64,000 bases of DNA from positions 9,449,501-9,513,500 of the forward strand of contig NC_092582.1 of NCBI RefSeq assembly GCF_037975245.1, given 5' to 3'. Within the stretch, counting starts at the first letter, position 1, and every line of letters begins with the position of its first letter. Both the position numbers and the translations under genes were made by a program. The notes under the pieces are model-generated. The model did not search any database and was not told where the DNA came from. It worked only from the letters and a program-made list of their open reading frames with translations. This stretch comes from Apostichopus japonicus. Lineage: Eukaryota > Echinodermata > Holothuroidea > Aspidochirotida > Stichopodidae. This document shows positions 12,001-24,000 of the stretch, in pieces.

Positions 12001-15000
12001 TTAAAACTCACCTTTTTCGAAAGTAGTATTCTTTTTAAACCTCCAGTCATATTGATTGTGTTACCATCTTGCCATGTTTTGATTGTTTTATATTGAAATT
12101 TATTTTCTATTTTTGTTTTGATAGTCTTATTGTTGCTATTTCTTCGGCTGTAATAGTTTAGTATTTTAGTTTTATTGTATGCTGTCATATTTTATTGCTT
12201 TTGTCTTTAATTTCTGAATTTTTTTGTTTTTTATTAATTATTGTTAGTTATTTATTTCTGTAATTCTTAGGATGCAATATTTTTAGATTGTATTATTTTT
12301 AAGCTGTAATACTTTTTAAGTTGTATTTTTTTTATTTTTTTTTTTTATGCGTTTCTGTGAAGCTGCTTTGAGATCATTCTTTTGATGTAAAGCGCTATAT
12401 AAGAATAAATTATTATTATTATTATTAAGAAACAGTAAACAAAGTACAAGACAAAAATGCAAGCAAAAATGGGCAATGGTGAACAATGAATTAAACAGTT
12501 TTCATCAGATGAGTCTTGAGAGAGCGTCTAAAAAAAGCAAGAGATGGACTGTGTTTTACATGTTCTGGAAGGCTGTCCCACAGAGAAGCGGTAGCAACAG
12601 CAAAAGCTCTTTTGCCCCATGATCAATTTGAGCGATTTTATTCACACAGAAGTAATTTATTGTGTGATCTCATGAAACTGCGATATGCAAGGTTGCAGAA
12701 GTTCTGACAAGTAGAATGGCAAATCTAAAAAAAATAGCGATATGTGAAAATCAATATTTAAAATAATTCGGTCTTTGATCTGGAGCCAGTGTAATTCTCT
12801 CAGAATATGTGTGACATTATGGTCAAGATAAAATGTATGTCATTGTGTTAATTTAACAATCTGGTATCTCCTTTGTTTTGTCCTTCAGGGGCATCAAATT
12901 CTGTTTACTCCATGGACATGGAGACAGATATTGTGAGTAACCTAAGTGGAAGGAATACACCAAGATCAGCTATAAGCATGGCCAGTAGTACCACAGAACA
13001 TCAACGACCAGAAATCATCGACTCCACTCAGCTGCCTAACAGTACCAACATTACCGACCAGTTTGGCAAATTTGAAATTGAGAAACAGAACTGTGACATG
13101 GACAAGGAGCGAGTGATGAACCCTGGTAAATGATTATTTGTTCAAATTGATCGTCGATGAAGTTGGGTAATAAACATGGAAGGTCTCAATTTCCTGTTTT
13201 TGGTTCGACTTTCTGTTTCGATAAGAAGACAATGGAGAGGAATGGGTCAGGTGAATTGAGTATGGAAGTAAAGTTTGTGGAAACATGTTTGATGTAATTA
13301 GCCTGAAGTATCGTGAAACCATGAATTATAATCCGTTTCTTTTTCATTTCAATTTATGTAAAATGATTACAAAAGGTACTGGCAGGTGCAAACAATACAG
13401 AGTTCCATGAGCGAGGGGGGGGGTGTGGGGGGGAGGAAGGTTGATGAGGAGGTGGGAGAGGGAGGGAGGAGCAAGGAGGACATGGTGGTTGATCTAACCA
13501 CAGCAGTTGTAAAAGGTCATACTAAAGAACAGAGGCTAAATGCAGAATTGTTGCCAAAATAAATCCAAATTTAAACTTGAATGTTTGGTTAAATGGTCTC
13601 TTATAACAATCTTGCAGAGATTTACAGTGAAACGTGGAGCACCGATGTGATTGGAAGCGACACATCAGAACCTCCCTCGGAGGCTAATCCCATCGAGCAC
13701 CTGACAGAGATTGCAGAGATCCAGGATGAGGAGCCGGACGTCTCATCAGCGGGAGCCACGGCCGTCCTGGACATCCAGCACGCGGACATGGCAGAGACGG
13801 GAAGCGAGACCTGGAGCGTGGATGTACTTCAGGACGACTCCGAGTTAGACCGGCTTCGAGAAGTTGAAGACGTGACTCCAAGCGAGGGAGCTCCCACTGC
13901 AGAAGTGAGCAATTTTTAAAACCAAATAAATGAAAAGGCTTTACGAGTTTGCTGCAACAAACTAATACATTGAATGCTATGTGCACATATGTTGCGAGAG
14001 GTGTTACTGTGTAAACACAACCGTCTCCCTAAGAGCACTTTTCTGAATTTGAATGTCCATTTAACCATTTTACCAAAACTATATGGTAACTCAAAATAAG
14101 ATTGCAAATGATCATACAAGGACATCCTTGTAGATTTCCTCACAGTGAATATTTATTCGTGATTGATTATCAAGTGTGATATATGATCGTTGAGTGAAAT
14201 GTGACCAGCTTAGCATGCTATTCTTTAAGGTGAGTAGTATGCTACTTATCTCGGGGTCTCAAATTTGGACTTTGATGAGATATTACCAAACCAGTTTTAG
14301 CATAACTCTATCCCTTTCAATTCTTTTCTGTAAAAGACAATATGTAACAGCCAAAGTAGTATATAACCTTTAATTTCCTGGGAGAACAATTACTATTTAA
14401 CAGTCAGTATGATAGAAGGTCATAGTTTGTCAACTTGTGACCATAATTTGATCAATCTAGCATATTACGGTCTAGTATAGTTTGTAGTTCACTGCTTACC
14501 GTAAACATCCATGTCTTACAGGGCAGCGTCGAAGAAGGAGAAGCTTGTAGAGGAAGTGAGGGTCAGAGTTCAAGAAGAAGCTCTACCAGTATCGATCGAA
14601 GCTCAAGCACAGACATGGAAGATTCTAAGAAGGAGGTGAGGATTAGAACCTGAGTCATTTCGACAAATTTTTGGCAAAGTATTTGTCAGATTTTTCGACA
14701 AGGACTCCATGAAACTTATCTTTTCTCTATTCCAAGTAGCCCATTTTGGTTTGCAAGATAAGATTTTACAGTCTTGCAAGGACATGAGCCCGAAATGTTC
14801 TTTTCAAACAAATATTGGTAACAGATCTTTAATACCCACATTTACACTAAACCTACAGACCCCACATCAGTGTCTCTACAGACATATTTAGGCCAAGCAG
14901 ACTGTGCATGTGAAATTTGTAGAGGAAAAGTTGTTATCGATAAGCAAGGTTGGTAGTCAAATTAATAGCTGATCTTACCATTCTTGGTGGTTTATGAATG

Positions 15001-18000
15001 ATCCATTAGTGTGATACTGGAGTAAAAACAGGGTGATCTGTTTGGAGAAGCTGTAATATTGTATATAAGTGATACTAGTGAAATGCAGCAGCATGGGAGG
15101 CTGTTTGGGTCAATTTTCTAAGACATTGGATTGAAGATCTAAGGATTGCAGGTTCTAGTCCTGGGCAGATCATTACATTGTGTCCTTGGGCAAGGCACTT
15201 AATCTCCATTGCCCCTTCCTTCACCCAGGTGTACCCAGGGTAACTTGTAAATATAGTTGCATAGTTGCAAGAGCCGGTCTGTGGTGGCACCCTATGGGAA
15301 GTCCCCCCCCCAGGGTACTACATTGATATGGCACATTGTAAAGCCAGGGGAGTGACTGTTTGAATTGTGGACACTTAGGTGTATGGATTTCATAAGTTAC
15401 CAATGACAAGGGGTATATTTAAAATCTACAATTTAATTTAATTTTTAATCTTTGAGCACTTTCAAAATGGAATGTATCCTCAGAACAACTGCTTCACTTT
15501 ACTGAATAGAAATTGCTTGCGGTAGTATTGCTTCCTCCTCTCTGTGGTGTGAAAGTATTTTGTTTTCCAATTGTCATCAACTTATGCCATAACTTAATGC
15601 AATAATTCTATCACGCTTAAAGACAAATCTTCTTTCTGTTCCCCTGTTTTTGCATGTAGAAATTTGCTGATGCTTTAGACCTGCCTCCTCCTTCTATCTC
15701 TACCAACACTAGCCAACAGACTTTGCCATTTGAACTTAACTCATCTATTTTAGAGGTTCCCCCTCCGTTGCCACCCAGGCCTCACAAGCCTCGCGAGGGA
15801 GAATCGGGGCCTCCTGTCCCTCCTAGAAATAGGCCCAATCCTTTTGCCAATCGTCCCAGCCCCAACCTTGGTTCAGACTCTTCGAGTATCCTACGAGACT
15901 TTGACCCTTTGGCCTCGAGCCCCGCTCAGGAGACCAATCCGTTTGCAGATTCACTGGATGGTAAGATACAGACGGTGAGACGTACCCTCCCTCAGGGTGC
16001 AAAACCCAAAGAGCGCCCGTTTGTCGGACCCACACCTCCTTCTTTCATGTCTAACGATAGCCCTCAAGATGCGGCGAGTCAGTCTTCGTCGTCGTCAAGT
16101 TTCATCCCAGCCAAGTCGGAGTCTTACAATCCGCTGTACCAGCTTCACCACAAGGGAGCGAACCAGGGGCAGCAGCAGCAGGGTCAGTTGATCTCAATGA
16201 ACTCCAGCATCTCTCACGTCAATCATGGATTCTTTGATTCGTCCTTCAACTTTGACCCTTCCATGGATATTCTTCAGGGTAATAAAGCTTCGCCGGGCGG
16301 ACAGACGTCGATAGCACCGCCCGCTCAATTTCAGACCCAGATAGAGCGCCCTCCCTCTCTATTACCCAAGAACTCTTCCTCGGGAGTGGCACCTTTCGAC
16401 CACGGCCTGAAAGAGCTTGAATCCTTTCCGAACGGTGGATGTTCTGAAAAAGAGTTTGGAAGTAGTCTGATGCCAGGAAACAAACCAAATAGAGACAGTG
16501 ATTTTGAGGGTTCTCTCCACAGCGAAGAGGGACAGTTGGACAGCATGAACGCTAGACTTGGCGATGATCTCGAAGGGATAGAAAGCTCAGGAGATAGACT
16601 AGTGAGTTAAGAAAAATTTAGAGTTAGAAAATAAGCTAAAAATGCTTGTTGAAAATTAGAAACCATGTTGTGCTCTCCAATGCTTGCATCTATCCTCTTT
16701 TTATGCCAACAATATAGCCAGAAATACTTAGAGACTGTATGGTCATCTGGTTTTGCAAGGGTGGCCTTGATTACGAAACCAATGTCACAGTCATCAAAGG
16801 GTGAAGGTGGCTTTTATTTCTTTCCACAGCTTTAACTCACTAACAAATATAGTAGGGGTAACTCTGCTATGATCAACTTAGAAAATAAATGGATTCCTTA
16901 GTTGATAGTGAAACCAGTTTATGATTCATGTATAACTTATTTGAGATGTTACAGACCAGTTTAAATGACTTCCATCGATATAAGTCAAATTATGAGAAAT
17001 TACTTCAGATGCTCATGTCCATAGTCCAAAACGGCTGGACTGCCTAGTCTAGCACACACAGGCCATATGATCGTTGTCTCCATGGCAACACAAAGTCAGG
17101 AGGAAGACATAGGACTTCTAAAGACTGGATTTACAATGAAATTCAAATATGTGTAGAAGACAAAACATTGTCTCCTTTGTGTCTTCTTACTCATATACAT
17201 AAAACAGTAAAACTCAATTTTGACAGAGTTATTCAAATTCTGAAAATAATGGATTAACCTTAGCAATTAGACCTGAACATCAGCTAATTTGCAGCAGATG
17301 GGTATTGAAGACATTTTTGTTGTAACTTTTAATTTCGTAATTTTTTTATAACAAAGAAAGAGTAGGTATATGGAAAGATAATGTTCAAATTGTATTTTTT
17401 TTTGTGTGGACAGTAACAGGTCAATACTAAACTCTATTACTATTCTGTCTAACAGGTTGTCAATGGTGACAAAGGCAGGTCCTGGATTAAAAAGAAGATT
17501 AGACAAATCAAAAGTGGTGAGTTAATTGAACACAGTAACATTTCTTGTAATATTAACCTTGTACATTTTGTCCAGTGTCCTATATGTCTTTACAGGTTCA
17601 ATTTTCATATTCCCCCTCAACCCTCCCCCTCATCCCGTCATTCCCTTTCCCTTTCCCCTCATCTCTCCCTCCTCATCTTCCCCTGGCCTCTCCCTCCTAC
17701 TAGCATCTCTTTGTGTGTTCTCCCTTTTCCCTCTTCCCCTCCCATTACCCCTTCCCCTCCCATCAACCCTTCCCCCTCCCATTACCCCTTCCCCTCCTGT
17801 CACCCCTTTCCCTCCTATCACCCCTTCCCCCATCACCCCTTCCCCTCCCATCATCCCTTCCCCTCCCATCACCCCTACCCTCCCATCACCTCTTCCCCTC
17901 CCATCAATCCTTCCCCTCCCATCATCTCTCCCCGTATATTTTGCTCTCTCAGAAGGTGACCTAAGATAAAATATCTGATACCCTTGTGAAACTTACCATG

Positions 18001-21000
18001 TTATCAGTTTGGAATGAATTCTGTTTGTTACTGGTTTGCTACACATTTGTTACTTTCAGCAACATCAAAAGGCAACAAAGTTAATGAGCTTGATTTAGAT
18101 CAAAGATCAGATGACCTGCAGGTCATCCTCAATCCTGCCCTGGTCAAGAATGGCTTTTTGGACGGTTCCGGTAAGTCAAATCCCTTGTAACTGTATGAAT
18201 CAATGTGTGCCGTCCGATCTAAAAGATACCTAAAAAAGTGACCTAAATATCGGAAGAATCATTGTGTTTTGTGGAAGCCACTGTTTTATGGTATTGTAAA
18301 GGTTTGTGGATTAGGGTTAATGGATTAGGATGAAATGTGATAGGTATGGTAAGGGATTGTGGATTAGGGTCAAAGGTGTTAGATGTGGTAAGGATTTGTG
18401 GATTTGGGTTAATGATGTTAGGGTTAATGTTTTTATAGCAGAGGTGGAGAGTGAAAGTAATGAATAGCTGAATTGGTTGATTTGGGAACAGAGTGTTTGG
18501 TCTTGTTCATCTGTTCTCCAGAATAAGTAATGCCATCAGCTTTACAGCAACCTGTTTCACAATTGAGACAATACCCAAATGATTTATGTATAGAGTTAGC
18601 AATGCATGCACTACATATGTGGTTGGATGTAGTCAACACCTTATGTGTACAGTGTACACAACTGTAGCATAGTACTGACTATAACATAACTTTGTTCAGC
18701 ATGTAATAGCATTCTATCTGATTCATGGGCATTCATTTATTGATTGTTGTTTCATTTACTTTAATTGCCTTCCCCCCTCCCACCCCCCCCAAAAAAATCA
18801 AACACTAGACTGAGTGGTGCAGTTTTGTCCAATTGTACATTTATTTGACCGTAAACAGATGTCAGTTTCAGATAGAATAACGTTTGAAACTTTCAGAGTT
18901 TGTGGTTGTATTAATATGTAAATATTTCTATTGCAGAGATGAAGGCATCATCCGTTCCGTCTAATAGTGGCGAAGACATATTGAGAAAGTACAGAGGACT
19001 TCGAAGAACTCAGTCTTCAGAACTACTTGAAGGTAGATTTCATGTTAAAAAGGATTAACATTGATAGCTAATGTTAAAAAGGATTAGAATTGATTGCTAA
19101 TGTTAAGAGGGATTAGAATTGATAGCTAATGCTAAGAGGAATTAGAATTGATAGCTAATGTTGAGTGGGATGAGAATTGATAGCTAATGTTAAGAGGGAT
19201 GAGAAATGATAGCTAATGTGGTAAAAACTGATTAGAATTGATAGCTAATGTTGAGTGGGATGAGAATTGATAGCTAATGTTAAGAGGGATTAGAATTGAT
19301 AGCTAATGATGAGAGGATTAGAATTAATATCTAATGTATAGAGGGATGAGAATTGATAGCTAATGTGGTTAAAACTGATTAGAATTGAAAGCTAATGTTA
19401 AGAGGGATTAGAATTGATAGCTAATGATAAGAGGGATTAGAATTGATAGCTAATGTTAAGAGGGATTAGAATTGATAGCTAATGTATAGAGGGATGATAA
19501 TTGATAGCTAATGTGGTAAAAACTGATTAGAATTGATAGCTAATGTTGAGTGGGATGAGAATTGATAGCTAATGTTAAGAGGGATTAGAACTGATAGCTA
19601 ATGTTAAGAGGGATTAGAACTGATAGCTAAATCTCATTTATCACATCACCAGATGGTCTCCAACCGGATTCTTCAGCGGACGAAAACAGCAGTCACAGCG
19701 ATAGGCCGGACTCTACGGCCGCGGAGCCCGACAGCTCCGACCTGGAGCTGTCCTCTAACGACGGTTCTTTCGCATTTAACGATGCAAAGAGGAAACTCCA
19801 GATTGTGCTGAGATCAGCAGATTTAAGTAGCATGCCCTGGTTGTCAGGGTTCAAGGAGGACATGGCCCACAGGGAGCTCTTTACATCTGGAGTACAATAT
19901 CCTCAAAACAAGCTGTTAGCATTCTTAAAGGCTTTACAGGCAGAAGCCGTCAACTTACAGGACAGGTCATTGATAGCTCAACTCTGGGAGACGCTACGCT
20001 GTGTTCAGATCATGGATAATAACAGGTAAAGGCATATTCCCTCTATACTGGGATAATAACAGGTAAAGGCATATTTCTGCACACTAATACAATAACATGC
20101 TTCTGTGAACTAGAATGTGAGTACGAGTTACACTACATGTTTGATAATAGCCAATGGCAATATTTTCATTTTCATAAAACTAAAAAAATGCTGTTTTGCA
20201 TCTGCTACCCCTGAATCCATCAAACTCACTCCTTCTCTTGTCTCCTTCAAATCTACTCTGAAAACTCATCTGTTTCTAGAAATCAACTTCTTATTGAAAT
20301 ATTCCTCTTATTATCTTATTCTTTGTCTGCTGCTTACTTTTGTCCTTTCTGACTGTTGTGTCATCGTGCAATGAGTGTCTTTGTGATGGATACTGGCATA
20401 TTAAAAATGTTCAGTATTAATCTTATTATTATTTTTAATCTTCTTATTATTATTATTCTTATCATTGTTATTGTTGTTGCAATTACTATCATTATTTTTT
20501 GGTGTTTCGTCTTTCAGTTGTAAGAAGTTACTGAACTTGTTGAAAGAAGACCATCAAAGAAGCTCTGTGTACATTGCCTATCTGATTCGATGCCGTAAAG
20601 GCCTCACGACCACCAAGGCTTATTTAACCCGTCAACTGGAGAGAATACAGAGGTAAGTATCAATCACTTTAGCAGAATGTTAAATAGTGAGACAGAAGAC
20701 ATTTTGTCACATACTTTGGTAACATTTTTTTTTTTTTTTTGGCCTTGACTGTCAGAATCTTTCAAGTAAAGTCAATCTTTAAGGGGAAAAAAATATAATA
20801 GTTATCGTAATCAACAGCTCTGCTTCCAATAATAAGCCTCCCAGTGCAATAGTACACATCACAATTTCAGAAATCATTTTTTTATGCCTTGTTGTGCATT
20901 GAACAGAGCTGCGATGTACTTCCCTTTATTAATAAAAAATTAATAACATTAATCATCATCATCATCGTTGTCGTCGTTGTAGATGCTGCCATCTTCGTCA

Positions 21001-24000
21001 GTGTTGTCAACCATAGTGCTTAATGCTTAAAAAGTGATCCTATTGTAAGCGAGGCCAATCAAGGTAAACGTAGAGATCGGAAGGATACAAAAATATACTA
21101 TGTACAACACTAGGAACCATGTGTAACATATATTTAATCAAAGTTCTTTCTTGTCACACCTCGTGGCCAACCCACAAGCCTTCCCCACCAGCGAGCAAGG
21201 GCTCGCTGACAGCAAACATGCATGAGTGAACATTAAGATTAACTATTGTTACAAAAATAAAGAGCATCATTCCTACATCTTCTTAGCATTTCGGATATAC
21301 AAATGAGGGATAAAGGTTAAGGGTGAGAGTTAACTTTACAATTGAATACAGTCTTTTGATATTTCATTAAAAATATAGTGGGCCATCAGTCTTTATTATA
21401 AGATTTTACACTTATATACCAGGATTCAGAACATCTTTATTTTCATTTCCTTCCGCAGAGATAAAGAAGTTGTCAATAAATTTTTCACCATGGTGTGCGT
21501 CCGTCTCTTCCTGGAGAGGCAGGAGGAGTCGATTCTTAAGTTTATCAGTGATTTCAAACAGCTAACAGCAGCAGATGAAAAGGTATACTAAGAGGTTTAC
21601 AGACTGAACAGAGGCAGGATGGGCTGTCCAGTGATGCACCACAGTGATGCACCACAGTGTATCATGTATATGAAGAGACTTTCTATGCTGTGATGTGGAA
21701 ATACTAGTTCAAATTACATCACCTTAGGTTGAAATATATCGTATACAATATGCAAGGTGACTGGCATACCTATATAGAAATGGTGATATAGGGATCTCCA
21801 CCAGCCAAGAGCTGGATAACTTGTAATTTAGAGGTCCAATGGTTCCAATCCTGTTCAAGCCCAAACATTTCTTTGCTAATTTAAGAGATGAGTATAGTTT
21901 CTGTGTCAGTTCTCTGTTGTGGATTTATTCAGATAAAGGCAAGCACCCAGTCATGTTCATGAGAATCGTTTATATTTTCATAATTTTCCACAAGCTGACA
22001 GACTAGAAAAGGGATTTTCTGGTGATAAACAATGTGAAACTTATATTGAAGAGAAAAATATTCCACACTGCTAGTTGAAACCCCCCATCTCAAAATCTTG
22101 CCCCTAACTGGAGATATGATTGATTGAATGTAAACTTTCTTCACTGGCTGAACCTTCAACTACTCCAGGAAGTTGGATCATAGCATGGGGTTTGTGATGT
22201 CATCTGGACAAATGCTCTTCAATAGGCATTAATTAGGCTATTTACAATCTTCTTTTTCATTTTTCCTTCAAACCTGATAGATTTAGAATATTTGCTTAGC
22301 TTTCAAAGTCCTCTGTACTGTCATCTTATAGATCTTTTAGAACCGGTGAACTTTTAAAGGAATAATTGTTTTCTTTTCATTTTTAACATTGCAGTCAAAT
22401 TACACTTTAAAGAATAAACATTTATCTTTCTTTTGGTTTCTGTTGTATCCCCACAGACACAACTAGTAAAGCATTTCCTCTACACACTCAATGATTGGAT
22501 ACAGGAAGATCCAATATGGGCTGGTAAGTACAAACAAGATAACTCATCATTACCCTCCAATGCAGACCCATTTCGATTGACTTTTCATGTGGCTCGTAGT
22601 AAGGCAGGAGATGGCACATTCACTGTTGCAGCAGCTAAGGAGTGGAATAAACTTCCCTCCAGTATAAAAGCTGCTCCATCAGTGGATGTATCTAAAAAAC
22701 TCCTTAAAACGTACCTATTTCATACTTGATTCGCTATTATTTTGTTTGTTCAATGTTATGTTATGATTCGTTGTTATATTGCATATGATTGTAAGCACTG
22801 TGATATGGTTTACCATGAATAGCGTAGCTAAATGCCTAATAATAATAATAATAATATTAATAATAATAATAATAATTTAGTTATCCATTCACTCAGTCTC
22901 TACTTTGTCACAAATGCATGTATTGATTAATACCTGGTTAGATATATCATGTTATCAGAGAGAACAGACTTTAATTTCCATGAGCCAATGATTTTCTTTG
23001 TTCTTTGCTTATTTGAAAGTTCATGTGATGACCTAGATTTCGCTTTGTTCTTTGGTAGGTTGGCTTTAATGTGTTCTTATTAAGGTTCGGTTGTTGGTTA
23101 GCATATTAGCAGCACTTGAAAATAGCCACGTTTAACATCACACCCTGTTATCACAGCTAGGCTCTAGTATCACTGTATATCCGGTACAAAATGCACTTCC
23201 ATGAAAATATGAACAGACGTCATCTGCATATATCTTCCACAAAGAAGAACATTTCTTATGTCCTTCTAAGGGTGTGGATAATTGGGTGGTTATGAACCAC
23301 TGGTTATGAATATGTAATAATAGCTGTGTAACAATATTAGAAATTTTGATGGAAGCCACAGGTCACTTTTCTGATACTTACCAGAGTATCTGCCTGACTG
23401 ACTGTTTTATTTTGATAACTATCAAACACTAATCCTTAAATTGCTTAGTTTATGGCCATTCTCATCACTGTTTATCTGGTCACAGTTTCAATAGCATCTA
23501 TATCATCCCATTACTTGATAGTCTGGTGGTATACTACTAATACCCTGACCATCATATCATAATCTTGGCTCAGTTGCAACCAGGAATTATTATAGCTTTG
23601 TGTACATATTGCTGCATTTTTTTTTTAAATTCTGGTCTCAGTTTCAACAGCATCTGTATCATGATTGATCATGATGACTTTACAGTGTAGTCACTAAGTT
23701 ACTGATAATACCCTCATCATCATCATCATCATCTTATGATATACTATCAATAATGATCATCGTCTTATGATATATTATCAATAACGATCTTCTATCATCA
23801 GCTGCAAGTGAAGTACAGAAGATCGATGCTGAAATTGCAACGGAGAGAGCTATCATGACCACGGTCTATAAGTTGGCTCTTTATCCAAATGGTGACGGAG
23901 ATATCCATCGGGACCAGTAAGTATTTATTCTTCGTTATGTCTGCTTTTGTTGCTCTACCTCAGCCTTGGTCAACCGTCCAATAATCTCACAGGCCGAGAG

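Noticed and set aside
12516-12707. Open frame with HREAVATAKALLPHDQ-like peptide
   Set aside because: Part of a dispersed repeat next to a LINE tail; not a host exon, and GAPVD1 phase joins across it without it.
17526-17969. 147-codon frame and overlapping Pro/Ser/Leu-rich frames
   Set aside because: Open only because the DNA is a C/T minisatellite inside a GAPVD1 intron; frames are open on both strands.
18296-18432. Interstitial telomere (TTAGGG)n
   Set aside because: Only isolated TTAGGG words within irregular longer units.
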